This document shows, piece by piece, positions 1-8,546 of a stretch of 64,000 nt of DNA. Origin of the DNA: Rhizobacter sp. Lineage in GTDB: Bacteria > Pseudomonadota > Gammaproteobacteria > Burkholderiales > Burkholderiaceae_C. The DNA is taken from contig JAHBZQ010000001.1 in assembly GCA_019635355.1 (NCBI GenBank), positions 124,001 through 188,000 of the forward strand. The letters run 5' to 3'. The stretch's first letter is position 1. Each line of letters starts with the position of its first letter. The notes under the pieces were generated by a model that saw nothing but the letters and a program-made list of their open reading frames with translations, made no database searches and was not told where the DNA came from. The position numbers and the translations under genes were made by a program.

Positions 1-134
1 GTGGCGCTGAACGAACCCAGGCCACCTGAAAACTGCTGGTCGAGCAGCACGGCCGCGTGCGCGCCGAAGGCGCATGCGGTGAGTGCTGCGCCGAGGAGGC
101 CCCGGCGCAGACGTGGAAGAAGTTGGATCTGCAC
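1..134 (-). CDS. Secreted hydrolase-like protein, N-terminus only (runs off window)
   Basis: Only the first 44 codons are inside the window. A GTG start at 134 is preceded by GGAGG six bases upstream. The predicted peptide has a basic, hydrophobic signal peptide ending near AFGAHA. The mature part begins AVLLDQQFSGGLGSFSA. That opening closely resembles the mature start of the protein at 1806-3041 (VVVLQQNFASGLGSF), so the two are probably paralogues sharing an N-terminal beta-rich domain. It starts 20 bases after the stop of the esterase at 155-1057 on the same strand, which suggests one operon. The catalytic part is outside the window, so calling it a hydrolase is inference from the paralogue. 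Confidence 0.7.
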   Translation of the reverse strand, partial: MQIQLLPRLRRGLLGAALTACAFGAHAAVLLDQQFSGGLGSFSA

Positions 135-154
135 GGAGGGCCTCCGGTGTCAGG

Positions 155-1057
155 TCAGGCGCCGCAGGCGTCGGCCTTGAGGCCCGGCGTCACTTGCGTC
201 TGGAAGACCTTCCACGCATCGACGGGCGGCGGGCCGAAGGAGGTGTCGGTGCAATAGCCGTGGCCGCACGAGAGGCTCGCCAGGCCGACGACCACGCCGT
301 TCGGGCAGTTGCGGTATTGCTTGTTGTTGGCGGTCAGGCGCGACCACACGGTGGTGGGGCTGCCGGTGCACCCGCTCAGCTGCGCCCATTTTTCGAAGCT
401 CGCATTGGCCGACAGGTGCGTGACGGTCTGGCCCTGCACGCTGCTCGTGCCGCCGCTGTAGCGCACCAGCAGGTCGTTGCGGCCGGCGTACTCGAGCACG
501 GTGATCGGGCGCTGCGGCGCGCACACGTAGTCTTGCGGGCTGCTGTGCAGGTGGAAGACCACCGGTGCCGCTGCGGCGAAGTAGTTCGCTTGCGTGCACG
601 CCATCTTGTGCGAGAAGCCACCGCCGAGCGAGGTGCCGCTGATGTAGACGCGGTTGGGGGCGATGCGCACGCGCTGCGAGATGTGGTCGACGATGGCCTT
701 CATGAAGCCGGTGTCGTCAACGGTGGGGTTGAAGCCGGCCACGTTCCAGCGCGAGTTCACGCCGTCGGGGTAGGCGACCACGAAGTTGCGGTTGCTGTTG
801 GAGACGGCGTCCCAGCCGCTGCCGTTCTGCTGCGACGACGACGAGCTGGAGAGCCCGTGCAGGCTCAGCACCACCGCGGCCGGCGTGGTGAGGTTGGCCG
901 GCACGTGCAGGCGGTAGGTGCGGCTGATGCCGCCGTGGGTGATGGTGTGGGTGGTGTTGCCCGCGGCTTGCGTGGTGGTGTTGCACACCGGCGCGGCGTG
1001 GGCCAGGGGCAGTGCGGCGCCGAGTGCCACGGCGGCTGCGATGAGTTGCTTTTTCAT
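155..1057 (-). CDS. Secreted PHB-depolymerase-like (LpqC family) esterase
   Basis: This is a 300-residue exported alpha/beta hydrolase. The signal peptide covers about residues 1-21 (MKKQLIAAAV ... AHA). The nucleophile elbow is GTSLGGG with Ser143. The likely acid is Asp195 in AGRNDLL and the likely base is His265 in CGHGYC. An oxyanion HG motif lies near residue 68, followed by a serine run. Short extracellular poly(3-hydroxybutyrate) depolymerases and feruloyl or acetylxylan esterases share this fold; the true substrate cannot be read from sequence. I chose ATG 1057 because GGAG lies seven bases upstream. The upstream ATG at 1069 would contain that ribosome site. It belongs to a run of secreted hydrolase genes on the minus strand. 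Confidence 0.85.
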   Translation of the reverse strand: MKKQLIAAAVALGAALPLAHAAPVCNTTTQAAGNTTHTITHGGISRTYRLHVPANLTTPAAVVLSLHGLSSSSSSQQNGSGWDAVSNSNRNFVVAYPDGVNSRWNVAGFNPTVDDTGFMKAIVDHISQRVRIAPNRVYISGTSLGGGFSHKMACTQANYFAAAAPVVFHLHSSPQDYVCAPQRPITVLEYAGRNDLLVRYSGGTSSVQGQTVTHLSANASFEKWAQLSGCTGSPTTVWSRLTANNKQYRNCPNGVVVGLASLSCGHGYCTDTSFGPPPVDAWKVFQTQVTPGLKADACGA

Positions 1058-1190
1058 GTGAATCTCCAATCAGGCGTGATGCCCAGGGTTTCGGAAAAAT
1101 CGCGTGCACAACCCGTTCTTGCTTTTCGACGACCACTGGCCCATGCGCAATGCACTGCGGGTCGAGAGGTAGATACCGCGGCGAGAGAGA

Positions 1191-1799
1191 TCAGTACGGC
1201 GACCGCGCTGCGGTCTTCAATGCGCCTTCCGGCAGCGAGGCCACCCACGCCTGGTAGGCGTGGGGGTCTTTCTTGTTCCACAGCTGCGCGAGCTGCTGCG
1301 CCGCCGCGGCCTGCGCTTCGCCGCTGGCCACCTGCGGCAGCAGCGTCGCCACGTGCTCGGGCTTGGCATACGACCACTGGTAGAGCAGGTTGCGCACGTT
1401 CTCGGCGTATCCGGGGTCGGCTCGGTGCTGCGTGAGCCAGGTCCAGGCGCCACCGAGGTCGTCTTGCGCCTTGTGCGCGGCGATCTCGCGGATGAGCTCG
1501 CTGCGGCGTTGCGGGTCGCGCTCCTGCAGCAGCGAGGCCTGCGCAGACTGCAGAGAGGTCGCCTTGGCGCTGGCCTCGCGCTCCAGCGACTCACGCTCGG
1601 CTCTGGCGACCTCGGCCGCACTCACGCTTGCTTCGGCCTGCTGCGGCGAGGGCGGGCACACCGGCGTTGGTAGTGCCTTCGGCACTGCCGCTACCGGCCG
1701 CTCCACCACGACGGGTGGAGCGCTCTCGACAGGAGGCATGCTCACACGGCCGAGCAACACCCCGACCAGCACGCCTACCAGCAACAAGAGCCCGCGCAT
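1191..1799 (-). CDS. Membrane-anchored alpha-helical protein of unknown function
   Basis: I do not recognise this 202-residue protein. It opens with one uncleaved-looking hydrophobic segment (about residues 3-18). A Pro/Val-rich linker follows (about 22-50), then an Ala/Glu/Arg-rich region with coiled-coil character (about 52-105). A helical C-terminal domain rich in Trp, Gln and Ala could be a HEAT- or TPR-like fold. The start lies six bases beyond the stop of the upstream secreted hydrolase, so the two are probably translated from one message. It should sit in the inner membrane with its helical part in the periplasm. No catalytic motif is visible. Confidence 0.6.
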   Translation of the reverse strand: MRGLLLLVGVLVGVLLGRVSMPPVESAPPVVVERPVAAVPKALPTPVCPPSPQQAEASVSAAEVARAERESLEREASAKATSLQSAQASLLQERDPQRRSELIREIAAHKAQDDLGGAWTWLTQHRADPGYAENVRNLLYQWSYAKPEHVATLLPQVASGEAQAAAAQQLAQLWNKKDPHAYQAWVASLPEGALKTAARSPY

Positions 1800-1805
1800 G
1801 TCGGC

Positions 1806-3041
1806 TTACCAGTTCTTCTTCTTCGACGACCACTTGCCGCTGCAGAAGGCGCAGCTGCTGGCGAGGAACATGTCGCGGCGGAAGGTCTCGCCGCCGATGT
1901 GCCAGCGCAGCCACGCGGTGATCGCGGGCAGTGCCTCGCGGGCCGCCTGCACGTGGCTCACGTTGGCCATCACCGTGTAGAAGACCGGCACGTCGGTGTT
2001 GGTGTAGTCGCGGTCGCAGTTGGGCAGGGCGGTCGAGTCGCTGCCGCCGCACATGTAGGCCGCGGGCTTGCGCAGGTTGTCGGGGCCGTTGCCGTCGAAC
2101 GAGCCGCCCGAGATGTGGATCGTGGTGGTCAGGCGCGTATCGCTGCCGATCGCGAAGGTGGCGATGGAGCCGCGCGAGTGGCCGCCGGCGGCGATCTTGG
2201 TGGTGTCGAGCTTCTGGTAGTAGGGGCTGGCGGCGCGCCTGTTCTCGGCGATGAGCCAGGTGATGGCCGAGGTCATCTCGCTGCCGCTGTTGCTCGAGGT
2301 CTGCGAGAACACCACGAAGCCGTGCGAGGCCAGGCGGCGCAGGTGGAACTCGTATTCCGCCGGGCCGGTGCCGGCGCCCGGGCCCCAGATGAAGATGGGG
2401 TGCTTGAGGCCGTTGGCGCCGAGGTTGGTGGGGTACACCACCCAACCGCTGCGGCTCGAGCCGGCGCTTTGCTGGATGCTGGTGGCGAAGGGGCCGTCGG
2501 CGTCGACGCTGTTGACCGGGGGCAGGGTGCCGCCGGTCGGGGGTGGCGTGGTGCCGGTGCTGCCTTGCAGCGTGAGGCTTGCCACGGTGTAGCTCTCGGT
2601 GGCGCTGTTGGCGTTCACGCGGAAGCGCAGGCGCAGCGCGCTCTGGTTGGCCGCCACCGAGGGCAGCGAGACGGTGATGGCGCCGCTCGCGCTCTGCGCC
2701 GATTCGAGCGTGGTGTAGTTGACGCCGTCGACCGAGAAGGCGGCGATGCCGGCCTCGCCGCTGTCGAGCCCGCTGGTGCTGCGGGTGAAGGTGAGCGTGA
2801 GGTTCGAGAAGCCTTGTGTGCTGATGGGGGCCGAGGTGATGGCGCCGTCGGTGCTCAGCAGGGCGGCCGTCATGCGCGCGCCGGCGCTGCTCGTGCTCAC
2901 GCTGCCGGCCGAGGTGAAGCTGCCGAGGCCGCTGGCGAAGTTCTGCTGAAGCACGACGACCTGCGCGTGGGCGGCGAGGCTCATGGCCGCCAGCAGGCCG
3001 GTGGCTGCATGGCGCAGCCAGGGAATGGAACGATGAAGCAT
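1806..3041 (-). CDS. Secreted two-domain alpha/beta hydrolase (cutinase/chlorophyllase-like)
   Basis: The protein has 411 residues. After a signal peptide (residues 1-26, cut after AHA) comes a beta-rich domain (about 27-160) starting VVVLQQNFASGLGSF. A TP/G-rich linker (about 161-180) leads to an alpha/beta hydrolase domain (about 181-390). The nucleophile is Ser289 in GGHSRGS; Asp335 (GGSDS) and His363 (NVSH) complete a plausible triad. Cysteines 331/342 and 397/400 may form disulfides. The fold resembles dienelactone-hydrolase, chlorophyllase and cutinase-type enzymes; polymer or ester hydrolysis outside the cell is inference. ATG 3041 has AGGAGA upstream; the frame stays open further upstream, but that part lacks a signal peptide. 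The tail is Lys-rich (KWSSKKKNW). Confidence 0.8.
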   Translation of the reverse strand: MLHRSIPWLRHAATGLLAAMSLAAHAQVVVLQQNFASGLGSFTSAGSVSTSSAGARMTAALLSTDGAITSAPISTQGFSNLTLTFTRSTSGLDSGEAGIAAFSVDGVNYTTLESAQSASGAITVSLPSVAANQSALRLRFRVNANSATESYTVASLTLQGSTGTTPPPTGGTLPPVNSVDADGPFATSIQQSAGSSRSGWVVYPTNLGANGLKHPIFIWGPGAGTGPAEYEFHLRRLASHGFVVFSQTSSNSGSEMTSAITWLIAENRRAASPYYQKLDTTKIAAGGHSRGSIATFAIGSDTRLTTTIHISGGSFDGNGPDNLRKPAAYMCGGSDSTALPNCDRDYTNTDVPVFYTVMANVSHVQAAREALPAITAWLRWHIGGETFRRDMFLASSCAFCSGKWSSKKKNW

Positions 3042-3213
3042 GCGTGTCTCCTGGAGGTTGGGAAGCGATTTCCAATCAGCTTCAGCCGGGTCCGCGGCCT
3101 CTGTGGGCCGATGCGGCGGCGACTCTAGGAGCGCAGGGCGCGAGGGTCTTTCAGATCCTTGCGCCGCGGGGCGCAATTTTGCGTGGCCGTCTTTTTTAGA
3201 GAGGGTGCGCGCT

Positions 3214-4113
3214 TCAGCGACGGCTTTCGCGCAGGCTGCGCGGTGTGACACCCAGCTCGCGCCGGCACAGGGCGCTGAAGTGCGCCTGGCTGGAGAAGCC
3301 GGCGCTCAAGGCCACCGCCGCCACCGACAGCTCGCTGCTCACCAGCAGATGGCGCGCACGCGCCAAGCGCTTGCGGATCACGTGCTGGTAAGGGCTGCGG
3401 CCGAGCGTGTTGCTGAAGAGGCGGCTGAAGTGGAAGCGGCTCAGGCCGACGGCCTGCGCGAGGTCGTCGAGGCCGATGCTCTGGTCGAGGTGTGCGTCGA
3501 TGTAGTCGTCGATGCATTGCAGCTGGCGCTGCGTGAGGCGCGCCCCGGCCTCGCCGCGCTCGCTGCGGCTTTCACCGAAGCGGCGGTACACGTGCATCGC
3601 CAGGCCCAGGCACAGGCTGTCGGCGAAGAGCCGGCCGTGCGGGCAGCCGTCGTGCCCTTCGCGCCAGAGCATGCGCACCAGCGCGCCCAGCTCGGGGTCG
3701 GTGAAGCAGGGCTCGCCGCGCAGGTGCCGCTCGGGGTGGCGGGTGTCGTCTCGCGCATCCATGCGCAGGCGCTCGGGGTCGAGTTCCACCGCGATCAGCG
3801 TGGCGTCGCGCGTCTGCCAGTGCGCGTAGTCGATCTCCTTGCCGCCGCTGTAGAACATCAGCTCGTTGGCCTTCACCTCGGCGCGCATCTCACGCTGGCC
3901 TGCGCGCATGCGCGACGCCATCGTGCCCTCGCAGAGCAGCGAGACGATGGGGTGGGGCGCCATCACGTGCCGGTCGGTCACGAGTTCGGGCACGCGGAAG
4001 CGCACGATGCGCAGCCCCGTCCAGCCCGGCAGCACCTCGGGCCGCGCGCAGGGGCGTTCGCCCAGGGCGGTGGCCTGGCTGTCCTTGGTGATGCGGATCT
4101 GTTGCGTGTCCAT
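3214..4113 (-). CDS. AraC-family transcriptional regulator
   Basis: This 299-residue cytoplasmic regulator has a sensory N-terminal half (about residues 20-180). The C-terminal half holds two helix-turn-helix motifs typical of AraC/XylS proteins. The first is around DLAQAVGLSRFHFSRLF, and the second, around VALSAGFSSQAHFSALCRRE, is followed by the usual LGVTPRSLR ending. It is divergent from the SGNH hydrolase at 4284 across 170 bases. It also lies directly upstream of the minus-strand secreted hydrolases. It may therefore control either set; the ligand is unknown. The N-terminal half resembles AraC-binding-like cupin domains rather than a membrane or receiver domain. Confidence 0.85.
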   Translation of the reverse strand: MDTQQIRITKDSQATALGERPCARPEVLPGWTGLRIVRFRVPELVTDRHVMAPHPIVSLLCEGTMASRMRAGQREMRAEVKANELMFYSGGKEIDYAHWQTRDATLIAVELDPERLRMDARDDTRHPERHLRGEPCFTDPELGALVRMLWREGHDGCPHGRLFADSLCLGLAMHVYRRFGESRSERGEAGARLTQRQLQCIDDYIDAHLDQSIGLDDLAQAVGLSRFHFSRLFSNTLGRSPYQHVIRKRLARARHLLVSSELSVAAVALSAGFSSQAHFSALCRRELGVTPRSLRESRR

Positions 4114-4226
4114 GGGCTGCGGGTTTGGGCGGCCATGCTAGTGAACGTGCCGACGCTTTTTCAACGGAATGGATGGCACTCAGCAAGTCGATACAAGGTT
4201 CCGGGGAATCTCCCAATGCGCTAAAA

Positions 4227-4242
4227 GTAGACGGCCGTCTAC
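4227..4242. promoter_or_regulatory. Perfect 16-bp palindrome, candidate repressor operator
   Basis: The sequence GTAGACGGCCGTCTAC is its own reverse complement over all 16 bases. It lies 41 bases before the SGNH hydrolase start and just downstream of an AT-richer TAAAAG element that could be a -10 box. Fully symmetric sites of this length are typical of TetR-type operators, whereas AraC proteins normally use direct half-sites. The adjacent AraC regulator may therefore not be the protein that binds here. Confidence 0.5.
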
Positions 4243-4283
4243 ATTTGCGCCGGCTACTACAAACAACCTCAAGGAGATCCGCC

Positions 4284-5369
4284 ATGACCTTCCGTTTCAG
4301 CGCTGCGCTGCGCGCGCTGCTGCCCGCCCTGGCCCTGCTCAGCTTCGGTGCTGAGGTGGCGGCGTCCGGCATCACCCAGAACGCCTCGTGGACCGTCAAC
4401 CGCTCGGGCACGACGACCAAGTACCGCGTCGTCGCCTACGGAGACTCGATCTACGCGGGCTACAACACCTCGCTGACCAACGTGGCGAAGTACTCCGCCC
4501 CGACCGTGCAGGCCGAGTACCTGTCGGCCGCCTGGAACGCCGACATCGAGAGCATCCGCCGCACCAAGTCGGGCGCGCTGGCGAAGGAGATCTACGACAG
4601 CAAGATCGTCTCCGAGCGCTCGTACATGCAGAACAGCAGCACGCGCGTGGTGGCCTTCGAGATGTGTGGCAACGACGGCTTGCAAAACCGCGCCGACTTC
4701 GACCGCCAGACCGGCACCTGCAGCTACGCCAAGCTCGACTCCGGCACCGAAAGCTGCCGCACCTACGTCGCTCGCGCGATGGATTACATCAACGCCAACG
4801 CCTACTCGGGCGTGAAGCTCAAGATCATCGGCAACCTGCACTACCCCGGTCTTGACGCCTACAACAAGACCAGCTCCTGCCGTGATGCGTCCACCGGCCG
4901 CGGTGTCAACATCTCCGAAATGATGCTGCGCTACGCCGCCAAGGTGAACTGGTTCATGGGCGACTTCGCCCGCCAGAAGGGTTTTGTGTACGTGGACAAC
5001 TTCGCCCAGTACCACGCTGCCGACTACGACACCAACGGTGACGGCCTCGTCGACTCCGAAGCCATCAAGTACGTGCCGGGCGAGAGCGAGCAGAGCTACG
5101 TGACCCGCATCACGCAGACCCTGCGCTCGACCATCAAGGACGCCAACGTCAAGCGCCTCACGGCCAGCACCAGCATCGACTACATCCAGTCGGACGACAT
5201 CCACCCCACCTACACGGGCGGCAACGTGTCGCTGAGCTTCGGCACGGGCACCGGCTCGGCAGCACCGCGCTACACCTCGTTCACCGGCGGCAAGAGCCCC
5301 ATCTGGGACCGCTACGCCCACGAGCGCTCGGGCTGGTCGATGGCCACGAGCAACCCGTCGGCACCCTGA
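4284..5369 (+). CDS. Secreted SGNH/GDSL-family hydrolase
   Basis: The 361-residue protein has a signal peptide of about 28 residues (MTFRFSAALR ... VAAS). Block I is YGDSIYAG with nucleophile Ser55. Block III is CGNDG with Asn130, which stabilises the oxyanion. Block V is DDIHPT, giving Asp304 and His307 of the triad. These define an SGNH esterase or lipase acting outside the cytoplasm. A DTNGDGLVDSE stretch (about residues 250-260) looks like an EF-hand-type calcium loop. The start at 4284 follows AAGGAG at eight bases. With the secreted hydrolases on the opposite strand it forms an extracellular ester-degrading locus; the substrate is unknown. Confidence 0.85.
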   Translation: MTFRFSAALRALLPALALLSFGAEVAASGITQNASWTVNRSGTTTKYRVVAYGDSIYAGYNTSLTNVAKYSAPTVQAEYLSAAWNADIESIRRTKSGALAKEIYDSKIVSERSYMQNSSTRVVAFEMCGNDGLQNRADFDRQTGTCSYAKLDSGTESCRTYVARAMDYINANAYSGVKLKIIGNLHYPGLDAYNKTSSCRDASTGRGVNISEMMLRYAAKVNWFMGDFARQKGFVYVDNFAQYHAADYDTNGDGLVDSEAIKYVPGESEQSYVTRITQTLRSTIKDANVKRLTASTSIDYIQSDDIHPTYTGGNVSLSFGTGTGSAAPRYTSFTGGKSPIWDRYAHERSGWSMATSNPSAP

Positions 5370-5387
5370 GGCTGACCGAGGTGTGAC

Positions 5388-6086
5388 GTGACAGAGCCGG
5401 GAAGTACGGGCCGCCCTGCGGCCGATCCGGCAAACGGAAGACGGGCCGCGTCGTTCGGCCCGTCTTTCGGCTACCTGCTGGCCGTGGTGGTGGTGATCGG
5501 GGGCGTGGCCTATTGGCTGACCGTGCCGTCCGACGCTGACACCGCGGCCTCGCCGCGGCCTGTGCTCCCCGTGCAGGTGCCGACAAACCCCGAAGTGAGA
5601 GTCGCAGCCGAACTCGCGGCTTCTGCCCCGGCGGCGGCGAGCGCCCCGGCGCTGCCCGTGCGGGTGACGGCCCACGTGCCCAACCCCGACGACGACCAGA
5701 CCCCTGATCTCACCGCCTACCTCAACCCCGGCGAGAAGCCGACGATGAACGAGGTGATCGACCGACTGCGCCGTGCCGGCGTGACGACCGGCGTCGCGGC
5801 CTTCAACCCGCCGGGCACCAAGCCGCCGATGATCGGCCTGGCCGTGCCCGAAGACTTCGTGCTGCCGCCGGGCTATGTGCGCCACCACCAGTCCACCGAC
5901 GATGGGCAGGACATCGAGCCCATCCTCATGTACGCGCCCGACCACCCGCGCTTCGTCGACGCGTCCCGCCAGCCCATCGGCAGCACCCGCGACCGCATCG
6001 TGCCGCCCGAGCAGGCGCCGCCCGGCCTGCCGCTGCGCAAGGTCGTGATCCCGGCACCGGTCGAGCCCGACAAGGCCGGCAGCTGA
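5388..6086 (+). CDS. Single-pass membrane protein of unknown function
   Basis: I do not recognise this 232-residue protein. It has a short cytoplasmic N-terminus, one transmembrane helix (about residues 26-45, SFGYLLAVVVVIGGVAYWL) and an Ala/Pro-rich linker. A soluble periplasmic domain (about residues 95-225) contains a PDLTAYLNPGEKPTMNEVIDRL segment. A GTG at 5388 is the first good start and has GAGG six bases upstream. Its stop overlaps the start of the Lnt-like gene in a TGATG junction, so the two are probably co-translated. A role in the same envelope process as that neighbour is inference only. Confidence 0.6.
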   Translation: MTEPGSTGRPAADPANGRRAASFGPSFGYLLAVVVVIGGVAYWLTVPSDADTAASPRPVLPVQVPTNPEVRVAAELAASAPAAASAPALPVRVTAHVPNPDDDQTPDLTAYLNPGEKPTMNEVIDRLRRAGVTTGVAAFNPPGTKPPMIGLAVPEDFVLPPGYVRHHQSTDDGQDIEPILMYAPDHPRFVDASRQPIGSTRDRIVPPEQAPPGLPLRKVVIPAPVEPDKAGS

Positions 6087-8542
6087 TGGGGCCCGCGACG
6101 GTGTTTTCCCGCGTCGGCGGGCGTGCGTGGGCGGGCATCCTCGCCAGCGCCGCGCTGAGCTTCCTCTATGCCCTGGGCGGCGCCGGCTGGGTGCTGGGTT
6201 TCGTGGCGCTCGTGCCCTGGCTTCGCACGCTCGACGCATCGCCCACCCTTGGCCGCACGCTGCTCAACGCGTGGGCGATGGCGGTCGCCTTCACGCTCGC
6301 GGCCTTCCCCTGGTTCGGCGCGGCGATCGGGCACTACGCCCACGTGGGCACGCCCGTGGGCCTGCTGGTGCTGCTGATCGCGGCGCCGGTCTTCCAGCCG
6401 CAGTTCCTCGTCTTCGCGCTGGTGCGCCGCCTCACGCGTGCGCGCGGTGCGGTGCTGTGCGCGCTGGCCGGCGCCGCCGCCTGGGTGGCGACCGAATGGC
6501 TCGTGCCCAAGATGCTGGGCGACACCTATGGCTACGGCCTCTACCCCTCTCGCCTGCTGCGCCAGGCGGCCGACGTGGGCGGCATCGCCGGGCTCACCGT
6601 CTTGCTGCTGCTGGTCAACGAAGCCGTCGCGGCAGCCCTCGCACGCCGTGGCGAGGGTGCCCGCGCGGTGGCCCAGCCGCTGGCGCTGGCGATGCTGGTG
6701 CCACTGGTGCTGGCCGGCTACGGCTGGGCGGCACTGGCGGGCCTGCCCGCGTCGGCCGACAAGCCGCTGCGCGTGGGCCTGGTGCAATCGAACATCGCCG
6801 ACTACGAGCGGCTGCGCCAGGAGAAGGGCGCCGATGCCGTCGTGCGCGAGGTGCTCGACACGCATTACGAGATGTCGCACGGCGCCGTGGCGCAGCACCG
6901 GGCCGACGCGGTGCTGTGGTCGGAGACGGTCTACCCCACGACCTTCGGCCACCCCAAGAGCCTCGCCGGCGCCGAGCTCGACCAGGAGATCCAGGGCGTC
7001 GTCGACGAGCTCAAGGTGCCCTTCGTCTTCGGCACCTACGACCGCGACGACGCCGGTGAATACAACGCCGCCGCCTTCGTGAACCCCGGCACCGGCCTGC
7101 TCGGCTTCTACCGCAAGACGCGGCTCTTCCCGCTGACCGAATACGTGCCGGCGTGGCTCGACAGCCCCTGGCTGCGCCAGCTGCTGCCGTGGACGGGCGC
7201 CTGGCTCGCCGGCAACGGCGCACGGGTGTTCCCGCTGCGCCTGGCCGACGGGCGCGAGATCCCGGTGCTGCCGCTGATCTGCCGCGACGACGTCGACCCG
7301 AGCCTTGCCATCGACGGCGCGCGCCTCGGTGCCCGCGCCATCTTCACGATGTCGAACGACGCGTGGTTCACCACCTACCCGCAGGGCGCCGAGCTGCACC
7401 AGGCTGCCGCCGCCTTCCGCAGCATCGAGACGCGCCTGCCGCAGTTTCGCGTCACGACCACCGGCTTCAGCGCGGCGATCGACCCCAGCGGCACGATCAT
7501 CGCCAGCACGCACATGGGCCGGCGCACGCTCGTGATCGGCGACCTGCCGGTGATGGAGCCGCCGCGCACGCTGATGGTGGCGTGGGGCGATTGGGTGGGC
7601 CGGGCGGCGACGGTGTTCCTCGTGCTCCTCGCCTTGGCGGTGGCCGTGCAGCGCTGGCGCCGGCCGACGCTCGCGGCTACCCCGGCCGCGGCCGAGCTGC
7701 CGGCGAAGGTGGCGGTGTTGCCGGCGGCCGTGCGCCTGGCGGCGGGGGGGCTGCGGGCCTTTGCCCGCGTGAGCCTGATCGCGATGGCGCTCGTCTTCCT
7801 GTTCGGCGACGGGCCGTTCCGTTCCAACAACTTCGCGCAGATCCGCGTGTTCACCGCGTTCTTCGTGGCGCCGGAGCTGGTGGCGTGGTGCCTGCTGCAG
7901 GCCTTTGCGGCGCGGCTCTCGATCGAAGGTGGGCGGCTTGTGCTGGCCCGCGGGCGCTCGCGGCTGGAGCTGCCCCTGGCCGAGATCGCGGCCGTCGAGC
8001 CGTGGCGCTGGCCGATCCCGGGCAACGGCGCCAGCCTGCTGCTGCGCACCGGTGCGCGCTGGTCGTATGGGCTGCTGCACGCCGACCCGGCCGGCCTCGC
8101 GCGGGCGATCGAGGCGGCCGGCGGCGCGCCGGCGCAGGAGCACCTGAGCCTGCGCGCGCACACCTACGCGCAAGTGCGCCAGGCCATCCAGCGTGGCTGG
8201 CTCGAGCACCCGCTGCTGAAGTTCGGGCTCTTTCCCTTGCTGCTGGCCATTCCGGCGTTCCGGGTGCACCAGTTCATCATGTTTGGCAGCGGCCTCGGCG
8301 AGTACCACGTGTACGGCCTCGCGGCCTACCTGAAGGCGTTTGCCCTCTGGTGGGCGGCGTGGACGATCGCGGTGGTGGTCTGCGCGGCGGTGCTGCGCGC
8401 GGTGACGGAAGCCGGCACGCTGGCCAGCGTGTGGCTGCGGCCGGCGGGCGCGCTCGACGCACGCTGGTGGCTCGACCGGCTGGGGCTCGCCGCGCTCTAC
8501 CTCGGCCTGCCAGCGTGGCTGGCCGTGAAGACGCTGGCCTGA
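6086..8542 (+). CDS. Apolipoprotein N-acyltransferase-like protein with extra C-terminal domain
   Basis: At 818 residues this is about 300 longer than a usual Lnt of around 510. Residues 1-220 carry six to eight membrane helices. Residues 227-490 form a nitrilase-fold domain with the expected triad: Glu280 (LWSET), Lys344 (FYRKT) and Cys399 (PLICRDD). The residues after the cysteine are Arg-Asp-Asp, where true Lnt has Tyr-Glu. After about residue 505 come further membrane helices flanking a small beta-rich stretch (about 608-660, RLSIEGGRLVLARGRSRLEL) that resembles a PH-like fold. It may acylate an envelope substrate or be a carbon-nitrogen hydrolase of another kind. It is probably not the housekeeping Lnt. 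Confidence 0.65.
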   Translation: MGPATVFSRVGGRAWAGILASAALSFLYALGGAGWVLGFVALVPWLRTLDASPTLGRTLLNAWAMAVAFTLAAFPWFGAAIGHYAHVGTPVGLLVLLIAAPVFQPQFLVFALVRRLTRARGAVLCALAGAAAWVATEWLVPKMLGDTYGYGLYPSRLLRQAADVGGIAGLTVLLLLVNEAVAAALARRGEGARAVAQPLALAMLVPLVLAGYGWAALAGLPASADKPLRVGLVQSNIADYERLRQEKGADAVVREVLDTHYEMSHGAVAQHRADAVLWSETVYPTTFGHPKSLAGAELDQEIQGVVDELKVPFVFGTYDRDDAGEYNAAAFVNPGTGLLGFYRKTRLFPLTEYVPAWLDSPWLRQLLPWTGAWLAGNGARVFPLRLADGREIPVLPLICRDDVDPSLAIDGARLGARAIFTMSNDAWFTTYPQGAELHQAAAAFRSIETRLPQFRVTTTGFSAAIDPSGTIIASTHMGRRTLVIGDLPVMEPPRTLMVAWGDWVGRAATVFLVLLALAVAVQRWRRPTLAATPAAAELPAKVAVLPAAVRLAAGGLRAFARVSLIAMALVFLFGDGPFRSNNFAQIRVFTAFFVAPELVAWCLLQAFAARLSIEGGRLVLARGRSRLELPLAEIAAVEPWRWPIPGNGASLLLRTGARWSYGLLHADPAGLARAIEAAGGAPAQEHLSLRAHTYAQVRQAIQRGWLEHPLLKFGLFPLLLAIPAFRVHQFIMFGSGLGEYHVYGLAAYLKAFALWWAAWTIAVVVCAAVLRAVTEAGTLASVWLRPAGALDARWWLDRLGLAALYLGLPAWLAVKTLA

Positions 8543-8546
8543 GGGC

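Noticed and set aside
83..1435. Long open frame on the plus strand over the secreted esterase genes
   Set aside because: It is Ala/Arg/Gly/His-rich without any recognisable domain and is the antisense shadow of well-supported minus-strand genes, an effect of high GC content. The same applies to long frames such as 5873-8308 on the minus strand and 10630-13413 on the minus strand.
3159..3180. Hairpin TTGCGCC / GGCGCAA followed by TTTT as terminator of the AraC gene
   Set aside because: The T-run faces the plus strand while the AraC gene is on the minus strand, where the stem is followed by GGATC. It may still be weakly bidirectional.
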